From positions 1 to 10,248 of the forward strand of contig JADGJL010001091.1 of NCBI GenBank assembly GCA_027600665.1: a DNA stretch of 10,248 nucleotides, read 5' to 3'. The notes below the pieces were generated by a model. The model was not told the origin of the DNA, made no database searches, and saw only the letters and a program-made list of their open reading frames with translations. This document shows positions 1-7,885 of the stretch, piece by piece (within the stretch, counting starts at the first letter, position 1; every line of letters begins with the position of its first letter). This stretch comes from Irineochytrium annulatum. Lineage: Eukaryota; Chytridiomycota; Chytridiomycetes; Chytridiales; Chytridiaceae. The position numbers were made by a program, and so were the translations under genes.

Positions 1-119
1 CCCCGAAGCCCACCCTCCAGCACGATGCCGCACGGGATCCCCTCATCGCAATCCTCGCGGTCCTAATCCTCACCGACGTAGCCGGCGCCAATGCAGCAGA
101 TCTTGGTGGTGAAGCTCAT
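1..119 (-). CDS. ugdh: UDP-glucose 6-dehydrogenase, first coding exon (partial)
   Basis: Reading the minus strand from an ATG at 119..117, the exon encodes MSFTTKICCIGAGYVG and stops at a GTGAGG splice donor (73..68). The exon is 119..74 (46 bp, phase 1); the intron runs out of the window with no acceptor visible. KICCIGAGYVG matches the start of eukaryotic UDP-glucose dehydrogenase, where GAGYVGG is the GxGxxG dinucleotide-binding loop of the NAD Rossmann fold; the second Gly codon would be completed by the next exon. The enzyme oxidises UDP-glucose to UDP-glucuronate with two NAD+ in the cytosol, feeding glucuronate- and xylose-containing polysaccharides. This ATG is preferred because the family normally has only a few residues before KICCIGAGYVG. 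The same frame is also open upstream to a TAG near 285. The call rests on 16 residues, but the motif is very characteristic. Confidence 0.82.
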
Positions 120-232
120 TACTCCTTTGCGAGTGAATTCTGAGAAGTTGGCGTGTGCTGGTATGACGGTGTGCTGACATGCACCCTGGCCTTCATAAGC
201 ACCCCGGTCCAGGACCTTGCACACTTCAGCAT
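119..232 (-). other. Upstream ORF overlapping the dehydrogenase start codon
   Basis: A minus-strand ATG at 232..230 opens a 37-codon frame (starting MLKCARSWTG) whose TAA (121..119) shares one base with the dehydrogenase ATG (119..117), giving a TAATG overlap. In fungi such an upstream ORF can lower translation of the main ORF or allow reinitiation. Whether the transcript starts upstream of 232 is unknown. It could be chance in a GC-rich leader, so confidence is low. Confidence 0.35.
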
Positions 233-285
233 TTCGAGCAGCCCGCTGCTGGCAGTGAGTAAAGGTGCTAAGAATATGAACGAGC

Positions 286-294
286 TATATTTAA
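286..294 (-). promoter_or_regulatory. TATA-like sequence upstream of the dehydrogenase gene
   Basis: The plus strand reads TATATTTAA here (TTAAATATA on the coding strand), about 170 bases upstream of the dehydrogenase ATG. It is the most AT-rich stretch of that leader. Fungal promoters often lack strict TATA spacing, so this is only a candidate core promoter. Confidence 0.3.
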
Positions 295-699
295 TTGTTT
301 TTTCTTACTGAAAGCAGAACGGCTTTGTACGCTGCTGTATGCGAATTGAATACCACCCACGCGTGTTGAGCATCGCTCGTCCCAAAAAAATGAAAAGGCA
401 GAACAAAACGGGTCCAGTCATAATTGTCCACGACCGAGTGGCAGCTTGGAAAAGGGCTACTACAAGACCGCCCCGTAATTGTAACAACAGCGCCATGGTG
501 AGGTAAGAACTCCTTCCGTGTAAAACATGATTCTTTCTCCTTTTTCGCCAAGAATCAACACCTGTTGCGCTCTCCATCAGAAGTGAACTGGCAGCGGCGG
601 TAGCTTCCGCGTTTCCGTCAGGGTGGGCCTTAACTCTCCTTCCGCCGACAGCCTGCACGATGCGTCCCCGATCCTCGAGACGGGCAGGCCTTTTTAAAG
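295..699. other. Intergenic spacer, no supported gene
   Basis: The stretch lies between the 3' end of the gene ending at 700 and the promoter side of the dehydrogenase gene. A 132-codon minus-strand frame (703..305) crosses most of it, but it shows no recognisable domain, has an irregular composition and lacks a convincing start, so I do not annotate it. It may hold the 3' untranslated region of the 700-1497 gene and the dehydrogenase promoter. Confidence 0.4.
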
Positions 700-1497
700 T
701 CATTTAAACTTGAGCAGCCTTAAATAACAAAAGCCGGAAAGCAACGAACCCGTAAGCACATCCACGTAGTTCTTCCATCCAGCGCCAAGCTCCGCCCTCC
801 ACCCAACGAGCCCGACCCTCTTCCTTCTCATCGCATCCCTGGCCCTCGCGCACGCGTCCCCAGCATCCTCCTCGACCTGCAATCCGACAACCGCCGTCGG
901 CGCCGGCGCTCCAAACGCCACCCGCCTCGCGAACCACTCCCTTTCTTTCCCGCTGACATTGTTATGCCCACCCCATGCGATGGTCGGCCCCGTCGTCGCG
1001 TCCACCAGCGCCGCCTCGTCCTCGCACTCGACGCCACACACCATCGCGACGGGCCTGCGCGCTCCCGCACCCGCTCCGACGCGTACACCGTGTCCCTTCC
1101 GTCCGGGCGGCAAGATGCCCCTCAACCCGCGCCCGGCGGCGTGCCCGTCCGCCGCCACAGGCGTCGACGTGGCGATGACGGGGTACGAGACGCGGTAGGT
1201 GGTCGTGAGCGGCGGGGGAGTGGAGGACGGCGGGGGGTTTGCAGGGCGGGCGGAGCGGTCCTTGGCGCGGATGGCAAGGGAGGCGTCGTGCGCGTGGCGG
1301 AAAGCTCGGGAGGGATCCTAATTGGCGCACGAACGCGCGTAGGAGTCAGGAAGACGGACGGGGAAGAAACGGAGAGGTACCTTCGGCGGCTGGAAGGATA
1401 GCGAGGACGTCGAGTGAAAGAAAGGGTCCAGGTTCGCGAAGACGCCGTGGTCGCGGGACTCGCAGGGGCGGGACAGGACCTTGGCCGGGGCAGGCAT
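700..1497 (-). CDS. Hypothetical protein, two exons
   Basis: The model is exon 1 at 1497..1381 (39 codons, MPAPAKVLSRPCESRDHGVF...), a 63-bp phase-0 intron 1380..1318 (donor GTACCT, a CTGAC branch site, acceptor TTAG), and exon 2 at 1317..700 ending in TGA; 244 residues in all. The intron is supported because the first frame hits a stop exactly at the acceptor (AAT TAG) and the second frame opens right after it. The ATG at 1497 is the first in frame after an upstream TGA. The protein has a Pro/Ser/Thr-rich stretch around residues 60-85, then a Gly/Ala/Arg-rich part and a segment with TTGPTIAWGGHNN and CGVECEDEAALVDA. I see no signal peptide or membrane segment and do not recognise a family. 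The last ~12 codons are AT-richer and look like read-through, so another 3' intron is possible. The exon model is moderately supported; function is unknown. Confidence 0.5.
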
Positions 1498-2478
1498 TCT
1501 TGTTGTGGTCGCGTCGTTTCGTTGGCAGAGGACGGTGACGGGTCGCCGGGGCAGCGCGTCACGTTGGGGAACGCGTAGCCGAGTAGATGTGCAAGGAATC
1601 GGCGGATGCGTAAACCTTCTGGCAAATCCTTTCGTGATTCGAGCGCTTCGCGTAAAGAGGGTCCCAGATCGCCTGGAATGGGGGTCTGGATCCTCCTTGA
1701 GTCACGGCCGACCTGTCAGCAGCATATACAGTGGAAGTAAATCCAAAGACATTACTGCGTCAGACAAGATGATGAGGATGGATTGCGAAATTACCTCGAC
1801 CGCTTAAACCCGCCGCGTAGACGTTGTCAGAGATGGGGTCATGAGAGATAGATAAGGGAACTTCGAATATAAGTGAAGTTGCCAGCTTGAGTTGCTGAAG
1901 AACAAGATACCCATAGAGAGGTTTAACGTGTCCCTAAATGCACTGGTGGATCAGGTTACTACCGCTATCGAGATTTCGCGGAAGGGACTGTAGAACGCGC
2001 TGCAGTCTAGAATCGTCGTTGGGTCAACATCGGGAATCCTCAAGTTTGTCTCGCATCTCCTCGCTTTGTGTATCTTGGAGTTCATACACAACTTTTAGCC
2101 CGCATTGAGGTTCACGTGAATACCCGTTCTTGAGATAACCTTTTGAGTTTAAAATATCTTGAGGTATCCCATTCTCCGCTAACTACCTAACCGATTATAA
2201 ATCCTCAATAAATACATGTGTTGACACTATCTCAACTCTCTCTCGTTCTCTATCGTAAGCCAATAAATTACAAAAAGCAGTGCCAACGATTAAAAAACAT
2301 CATGCAACATGGGAAGCAGCGGACTTCGAGCCGACAAAGAGCGAGAGTTAAAGAGGCTAAAAGCAGACATAGGTACAATGATAAGCAATCCGTGTGGAGA
2401 TTAAATATACACGGGGACACTATCCCGACATGTCCCATCCATTTATGCGATCCACATATCCCAATCTATATATCCCAC
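1498..2478. other. Intergenic spacer of 981 bp, no supported gene
   Basis: This lies upstream of the minus-strand gene starting at 1497 and downstream of the minus-strand gene ending at 2479, so it should hold the promoter of the first and the 3' untranslated region of the second. Composition falls from GC-rich (1500-1700) to AT-rich (1850-2480). A minus-strand TATATG lies near 1728..1723. Plus-strand AATAAA words occur near 2206 and 2262, but no plus-strand gene needs them. Long frames on either strand (for example plus 2218-2745) show no domain and overlap the better-supported minus gene. Confidence 0.4.
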
Positions 2479-3309
2479 TCAGAAATCAGCCACTTCTCCT
2501 GCCGTTTGGCCGAATGCTCCCCCATACATGCGCTCCTCCAATCTCTGCAGCCTGCGTTCGTGGCTAGCCACCTGCTGAAGGAGGTCAGGGATATGGTTAA
2601 TGGTATGCGTGTCGCCGGGGTTAATAAGAGTCAACTCGGAGTCGGAGTCATCGTTGTCCTCAGGCTCACTGGGAGCCGCGTTGAGATCGTCGGAGATGCC
2701 GCGGACCACGACATCAGCGTGCGCATCGCCGTAAATCTGGTGTAGAATCTCATATTGAGCGACGCTGATCTTATGGTTGGCGCAACTGTCGAAAAGCACG
2801 GCCCTGCCCTGGGCTGCGACGATCTCGTGGACTGCCTGTTGCAGTATTAAGTGTTACCATGGAACGACATCAAGCTGCATAAAGCCATACTTTGTACTTT
2901 TTTTTCATGTACCGTAGTCTGCTCGTGCACTGCTTGAACCTCCTGCCGCCGAGAATGGCATGCCCCCTGATAGTCCTGCGGAGGCGGGCGTGAAGGTACC
3001 CCCAGACATTGGAGACCTGGGATTTCTGACAGGTGCCTAAGATGGCGACGGACTCCGCGAGCAGAGCATCACTCTCCGCATCGGCCCTGGGATGCGCTTA
3101 TCAGTAAAGGTGAAGAGGAAAAGGAGAACAGTAATGGCATACCACCGACTGTTCGACTTCTCCTCTTGCTCTTGCTCCTTCGCTTTTTTTGCGTTCGCGG
3201 CCGGTGCTGCCGAGAACGACCAGGAGTAGACGAAAGAGCCTAAGGCCACGACAAGGCAGAGGCACACGATGGGGGCCGAGCCGTCTAGGCGGACTGGGCT
3301 GGATAACAT
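2479..3309 (-). CDS. Putative single-pass membrane protein with C-terminal helix, at least three exons
   Basis: Exons are 3309..3143, 3086..2891 and 2835..2479 (TAG-free reading to a stop at 2479); introns are 3142..3087 (56 bp, GTATGC...CAG with an ACTGAT branch site) and 2890..2836 (55 bp, GTATGG...CAG). Phases fit exactly: TG|G makes Trp56 at the first junction and the second is phase 0. From the ATG at 3309 the product is 239 residues. A hydrophobic segment lies at about 13-33 (IVCLCLVVALGSFVYSW), then a Lys/Glu/Gln-rich stretch (41-53), a basic stretch (85-121, many Arg/Lys), an acidic stretch PEDNDDSDSE at 179-188, and a predicted amphipathic or coiled-coil helix around 204-224 (LLQQVASHERRLQRLEERM). 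I do not recognise a family. The upstream sequence also looks coding (separate entry), so 3309 may be an internal Met and the protein longer. Order of segments suggests a membrane-anchored protein; orientation is not clear. Confidence 0.55.
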
Positions 3310-3346
3310 CGCCGGAAGAGGAGACGGGAGCCGAAGTGTGCGTCAC

Positions 3347-3673
3347 GCCTCGCCGGACTGTTGGTGGACTTGGTGCGAGTCAGCCGGGTCGAGAACAGCG
3401 TTGACCTCGGCCAGGGGAGTGCCGGGGGACGGCGCGGTGTAAGCGGTCACAATGCGGTGTCCTGGTGCTGATCAATTGCAAGCAAGATAGTGCTGTGGGG
3501 GCGGAGGCAAGGCGCTCGTTGGGATCAATGACAGAAGCTGAGAACTGAGGAATTGGTCGGAGTCATGCATAAGATATACCTTGAAGGCTTGTAGAATGCA
3601 GCTGCTGGGAACTGCTTGGTGCCTTTGGTGCCTGTGGGGGAATTTGGCGTGTCGGACGGCCAGTTTCCCCCGC
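3347..3673 (-). CDS. Probable upstream exons of the 2479-3309 gene
   Basis: Two coding-like blocks precede the membrane segment on the same strand. Block 3673..3580 follows a textbook fungal acceptor: TACTAAC branch site at 3714..3708, then TTCTTCAG. It reads AGETGRPTRQIPPQAPKAPS and ends at a GTATAT donor. Block 3461..3347 (or from 3467) reads GHRIVTAYTAPSPGTPLAEV and ends GAGGC before a GTGACG donor. Joined in phase (introns 3579..3462 and 3346..3299), they continue into PVRLDGSAPIV of the next exon and give a Pro/Ser/Gln-rich, probably disordered N-terminal region ahead of the membrane helix. The first exon with its ATG was not found. Splice choices here are inference. Confidence 0.35.
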
Positions 3674-4045
3674 CTGAAGAATAATATCACCAAGTCAAGA
3701 TTCATGGGTTAGTAATTGGCCGTTTTTTTCGTTGCCTCCAATGAAGAGCTTCATCATCCGCTCGTGACTCTTATCAAAGTTGGGATTTAAATGCCCATCA
3801 CAGGGATATCATTACCAATACTGTTAAAATATCTACAAGCGACGGAAAGGATGCTGTTGGTCACCTCACGAATTGCTCCTAAACTACTATACAAAAACTA
3901 CACCCTCGTGGCAATAGCAATCTCAGCCTCAATCAAGGTAGACAGCCATGCCACTTGAACCAGCTATAATTTCCTGCGCCACAGAACTCAGCAACATATT
4001 CCCTTGAAGTCCCCCCACCGACTGGAACTTCCGGCTGGGCACCTC
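3674..4045. other. Spacer between two minus-strand genes
   Basis: This stretch lies 3' of the GDSL gene. It should hold the GDSL 3' untranslated region and, if the next gene extends as proposed, part of its 5' leader or first intron. It contains the TACTAAC branch-site sequence at 3714..3708 and several short minus-strand ATG frames (for example one starting MLLSSVAQEI near 3983), none of which I can connect confidently. No plus-strand gene is seen. Confidence 0.4.
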
Positions 4046-5241
4046 CTAAATGAACCCGGCCTCCGCGAGAGCCCTCAGCATCGTCCCGGCCATTAACTCA
4101 TGGCCCCTCGTTGTCAAATGCCACACATCCCACCAAAGGAACCGATTCCCATCTTCCACGCCCTTGCACTTTAACGCGCACTGCCCCGTCACGTCCTCGA
4201 TCCCAAAATAACTCCCCTCCTTCACAACCGCGTCAATGATCCCCTCCAGCGTCGCACCGACATCGACCACCTGAACCCTCACGCCAGCATGCGCCCTCAC
4301 GACCTCCGCCGCCATGGCCGTCAGGTTCCCGTCATGCCACACCCTCAGATCCCTCAGATGTGCCCACTCGCTCTCCGGCAACCCCGCAACGCCCGGCATA
4401 TACTCCACGGGCGGCAACGTCGGCAGCACGACCCTCGTCGCGTTGTACACCTCCAGCAGGTGCTCGATGTATCCACGCATGTACCCGACGACCTCCTGCG
4501 GCTGCAGGTCGACTGCCCGCGCCCATTGGGGCACGTAGTCGTTCACGCCGGAGTAGAGCGCGAAGATTGGGGCATGGCCGAGGATTTGGGCTGGGGTGTG
4601 GGGTTCGAGGAAGGTGGGGAGGACGTGGTAGAGCTGGTCGTTGACCGAGGGCACCGCAAGGCCCCGGAGACGCGTGCTGTTCGTTGTAGCTCCGCCCTTT
4701 TACAAACCATAACAGCACAAGTCAGATTATAACTTCTCCGTAAAGGCGGCACTGGAGGAGCACTACTTACATAAGCAAAAGTGAGGAGAGTCCTGTTGAT
4801 GGAGTCGGCCAGATACTGATTCCAGACAGGCTGGTTGTTGGAAAACGTTATCGGGTTGCTCGGATCCAGCCTGTGGTCGTTCCCGACGTCCGAGTAGCTG
4901 TCTCCAAACACGACGAGCCTCTGCCGCCGGTCCGTGGTTATCAAAGGAGGGTTGCCGACCAGCTGGTCCAGCGAGGTGGAGGATGTGGCGGAGTGAACGC
5001 GGGCGGATCGGAGAGCCGCCAAGGTCGCTACGAGCGCGACTTCCGCGACAAGAACAGTTGCAATAGCAATTAGAAGCAGCACGGTCCGTCGTCGCCGCTG
5101 CCACGTCGCCCCCGCAGGGTCTATGGTCTTTCCATGCGAGTTCGACGGCGCCGGCTCCAACAGCGGCACGTAATCCGGACCCGACGGAAGGAAGCCCAAC
5201 TCCTGGCAGCGGGCGGTTTGCGCGGGCGGGACGCTCGGCAT
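4046..5241 (-). CDS. Membrane-anchored SGNH/GDSL-family hydrolase
   Basis: Exons are 5241..4771 and 4696..4046, separated by a 74-bp phase-0 intron (GTAAGT donor, CTGAC branch site, AAAAG acceptor); 373 residues. The splice restores the family motif FAY|GGATTN across the junction. The N-terminus is cytosol-like up to RRRR (49-52), followed by a hydrophobic helix at about 54-78 and a Ser/Thr-rich stem, so a type II membrane protein is likely. SGNH blocks are complete: block I FGDSYSDVGN (nucleophile Ser115), block II FAYGG (Gly158/159), block III SGVND (Asn209) and block V WWDVWH (Asp347, His350). Four N-glycosylation sequons (Asn149, 163, 242, 281) fall in the catalytic part, fitting an extracellular or lumenal site; Cys330 and Cys334 may pair. 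By family it hydrolyses esters (carbohydrate acetyl esters, as in CE16-type enzymes, or lipids); the substrate cannot be read from sequence. It is divergent from the gene at 6186. Confidence 0.88.
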
Positions 5242-5902
5242 GGCCGACCGGCGGGCGGTAACGGGTGTGGTGAACGTGGAGCGGAGTGGATTGTGTCTAA
5301 ACCTCGCAAGCCACTCGAATGCTTGTCATGCACAAGCCTATTATTATGAATTCAATTCCTGGCCAGTCGCTGCAGGCTGGATGATGCAGGCAATGAAGAA
5401 GTTGGAGACTGCAACATTAATGATTATCAATCCGCTGTGGCAATGCTTTCGCAACGGAGAACTCATTGCCTGCAACACCTTCCATGGTGAGGGTCACTGG
5501 CACTGGGAGTAAGTATCATTGGGGTACTCGGCGGCGTCAGAGAAAAGTCGACCGGCATAGCCCGTGATGAGGAACGGTTGACTTAACGGGCCGTCACGGC
5601 TTCGTGGCCCTAGTCGAAAGTATTATTGTTGTGATTTCTGAGGAATTCAAGGAGCGCGAGGCGGAGAGTTCGAAGAGCGAGTGTGTGGACCAGCGAGTGC
5701 AGTTTGCGACAGTCTGCGAGAGTGCGACGCCAAATGCCGCTATCACAGACATCTGACTGTAGTGGCTTGAATCTGAGTTACCGTGGCTTGAAAGTTGGAG
5801 GAAAGGCTGGGACGTCCGAGATTACCATTTATGCGCAAGCAAGCGACAAGCAACGGCAGTGGACGCCCGACAAGCGGTCTAGCGTTTTCTGGCCGATGTG
5901 TC

Positions 5903-6006
5903 GGTGGTCGCGTATGGAAGCGCCCGGCTTTCCTTTTGCTGGCGTCGTCCCTGGACTCGACGCGTGCCATGACAAGGAAAGCCGGGCGTCCATAAACGCG
6001 ACCACC
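5903..6006. repeat. Imperfect palindrome, about 40-bp arms
   Basis: The left arm 5903-5943 and the reverse complement of the right arm 5966-6006 share exact blocks GGTGGTCGCG (10 bp), ATGGA and CGCCCGGCTTTCCTT (15 bp), broken by 2-bp indels. The central ~22 bp are themselves partly self-complementary (GTCGTCC / GGACTCGAC). An outer pair GCGTTTTCT (5882) and GAAAAACGC (6009-6017) extends the symmetry weakly. It could form a long hairpin or cruciform and resembles a degraded foldback or miniature inverted-repeat element, but no target-site duplication is evident. Confidence 0.75.
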
Positions 6007-6048
6007 ACGAAAAACGCCTGGAAGGAGTTGAGAGGGATGCCAAGATGA

Positions 6049-6078
6049 ACGCCGCGGAAAACGCCGTGAGGGACGCCG
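6049..6078 (+). promoter_or_regulatory. Three ACGCCG boxes at exact 12-bp spacing
   Basis: ACGCCG begins at 6049, 6061 and 6073, followed 11 bases later by TATTTAA at 6089. The regular phasing, slightly over one helical turn, directly upstream of a TATA-like sequence suggests a transcription-factor array controlling the gene at 6186. The factor is unknown. Each box alone is weak in this GC-rich DNA. Confidence 0.4.
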
Positions 6079-6088
6079 GATCGTGAGG

Positions 6089-6095
6089 TATTTAA
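6089..6095 (+). promoter_or_regulatory. TATA-like box for the 6186 gene
   Basis: TATTTAA lies 91 bases before the ATG at 6186, in otherwise GC-rich sequence. It is followed by a pyrimidine-rich leader (6151-6182) typical of fungal transcription start regions. The spacing is plausible for a core promoter. Confidence 0.45.
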
Positions 6096-6185
6096 TCCTC
6101 CCCTTCCCGTCAAGGTTGGTCATCCTACACTTCGACATCCAGGTGCTCCGCCTCTACTTGTATTCCACCCTCTGCTCTCTTAGCA

Positions 6186-7354
6186 ATGTTCCTCGCAAGC
6201 GCGCTCCTTGCCCTCGCCGCCGCCTCCTCCGCCCTGGCTGACTACCAAGTCGACATCTACCTTACCGTCGACGACAACTACAAGATCTACCCATCGGACG
6301 GCGTCAACGTCAATCACGACTGGCAAACAAGTACAACAGTTTGCCTGTTTATTCATCCATTTTTGTAACGAGGCACTAACCTGAAGACAAAACAGTCGAC
6401 CACCACACCTACGAAGTTCCGGACGGTCAACCGTTTCTCGTCAGCATTGACGCGTTCAACAACGCCGGCATTGCCGGCGTCGGCGCCGTAGTGAAGGTCG
6501 ACGGCAGGCTCTACGCCGCCACGCGCCCGGGCGACAACCATTTCAAGTTCAGCCACTCGGCTGACTTGACGTCCGACAGCAGGTGGCAGACCGATATCTT
6601 ATTCGACGACTCGGCCTGGAGCACCATCGCCACCGGCACCGGCTTTAACGCCATTAGCCTAATCTGCGACAACGCCGCCCAGTGGGGCAACCTGCCCGCC
6701 AGGCTCCAAACAACGGCGAACGTCGTAATCCCCGACATGGCCATGGCCTGGCCCTGGTCCTGCGAGAGCCCGCACACGAACACCTCCGTCCGCCTCGTCA
6801 TCCAACCGCCCCCGAAGCGCCAGGTCGATGTCTGGATCACCGTCGACGATACCTTCCACCTCACCTTCAACGGCCAGGTCTTCGACCCCCAAGGGCCCAA
6901 CTGGATGACCCTCAGCCACTACACCACGTACGTGGCCGACGACCAGGAGCTGGTCATCGGCGTCGCGGCCCAGAACTACAACGGGATTGGCGGCATGTCC
7001 ATGGCCGTGAAGGTTGACGGCGAGATCTTCTCCGCCACGCAGCCGGGCTACGACAACATGCGCTTCCTTGACCACGCCCCGGCCGCCGGGTGGAACACCG
7101 ACGTCAACTTCGACGACAACGCATGGATGAGGATGGATGGCGCGCGGGTGCCGGAGGTAGCGGGCGTCAGCGTCTGGTGCAAGGACGCTGACCAATGGGG
7201 GAACATGCCCGCCCAGATTTCGAACTCTGCTGGCGTCAACAGCATGGCGTTCGCGTGGCCCTACTCCTGCGACAGGCAGAACACGCAGACTTGGGCCCGC
7301 GTCGTCGTGCCTAGGGTCAACCCGGTGCGCCGCCGCAGGACTTCGGGTCGCTAA
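6186..7354 (+). CDS. Secreted protein with two tandem beta-sandwich (galactose-binding-like) modules
   Basis: Exons are 6186-6330 and 6396-7354 with a 65-bp phase-1 intron (GTACAA donor, CACTAAC branch site, AACAG acceptor); 367 residues. The splice is confirmed by internal homology: WQT-I-DHHTY in the first module matches WMT-L-SHYTTY in the second. A signal peptide covers about 1-18 (cut after SSALA). Module 1 is about 21-185 and module 2 about 191-355, joined by QPPPKR. Both have Q-V-D-(IV)-(YW)-(LI)-TVDD, VKVDG (81-85, 253-257), FDD(S/N)AW (118-123, 287-292), QWGN (144-147, 315-318) and two Cys (139/171, 310/340), likely one disulfide each. A VDD...NG strand, a G-rich segment and a W..d..FDDsAW motif recall the galactose-binding-like domains attached to many glycosidases, so carbohydrate or cell-surface binding is inferred. 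No catalytic motif is seen. A basic tail (RRRRTSGR) ends the protein. Confidence 0.85.
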
Positions 7355-7861
7355 TCTTGTGAAGTTATGTTGTTTTCTTACCTTTTCTATCGTGGTTTTG
7401 ACTGCTTCTCCGTTAATTTGATCATCTATTCTTTATTGTTTAACAATCACCTTTATTTCCTCCAGTCTCCGTCGTATGTTCTAGAGTCCTGTATCATATT
7501 ACTTTCTTCATTTCACCTTTGGCTTAGCGCGATTCCTACCATCCGTTTTCGTCTCACTGCCTTTCTTCTCTTTTTGTTGCTACTCTTTTTGCTATACGAA
7601 AATACAAAAGCACAACATTTAACGACTCCCGTTAATCTTGTATTGAATTACTAAAAAGGCCGCCATTTTCACCGAATGTATATTCATTGCGAATGAATAA
7701 TGGAGCAGCATCTACTTGTTTTTGTGTTGAACAGAAGTTTAAGTCATTGCATGGGTGACGTGATCATTGGCATGAAAAAAAGAGACCATGATATATTTAA
7801 AGTAAGGGGAGTTATCGAGAACACCACAGCAGTAGTTATATCGTCAAAAAACACCGGGTGA

Positions 7862-7885
7862 CGGCGGAACGGAAAACCGTCGCCG
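7862..7885. repeat. Short GC-rich hairpin
   Basis: The sequence folds as CGGCG-GA-ACGG, loop AAAA, CCGT-CGCCG; the arms are complementary except for a 2-base bulge. It sits in the spacer about 500 bases past a stop codon, too far to be an obvious processing signal. Its role is unknown. Confidence 0.5.

Larger units (their letters stand above)
5242..6185. other. Divergent promoter region, 944 bp
   Basis: The spacer separates the start codons of the GDSL gene (minus) and the two-module secreted protein gene (plus), so it must hold both promoters. It contains an 11-bp exact inverted repeat GCAGGCAATGA (5386-5396) / TCATTGCCTGC (5463-5473), a small hairpin near 5588-5614 (CACG-GCTT-CGTG with GGGC/GCCC flanks), a direct repeat GTGGCTTGAA (5762-5771 and 5783-5792), a large palindrome (own entry) and spaced ACGCCG boxes (own entry). 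A coding-looking plus-strand stretch at 5375-5508 is discussed under findings and is not annotated as a gene. Confidence 0.5.

Noticed and set aside
305..703. 132-codon minus-strand frame
   Set aside because: No domain, odd composition, and it overlaps the 3' end of the neighbouring gene; no splice link could be supported.
959..1401. Several plus-strand frames in the 960-1540 region
   Set aside because: They are Arg/Gly/Pro-rich shadows of the GC-rich minus-strand gene, with no splice signals or motifs.
2218..2745. 175-codon plus-strand frame
   Set aside because: It runs antisense over the better-supported last exon at 2835..2479, starts in AT-rich non-coding-looking sequence and has no recognisable domain.
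4289..4732. 147-codon plus-strand frame
   Set aside because: Antisense shadow of the GDSL catalytic domain; His/Arg/Pro-rich composition typical of a reversed GC-rich frame.
6659..7195. 178-codon minus-strand frame
   Set aside because: Antisense shadow of the duplicated secreted protein; its apparent repeats only mirror the sense-strand duplication.
7367..7654. 95-codon plus-strand hydrophobic frame after the stop at 7354
   Set aside because: Its Leu/Phe/Ser content comes from the pyrimidine-rich 3' flank; no signal-peptide pattern, splice site or similarity.
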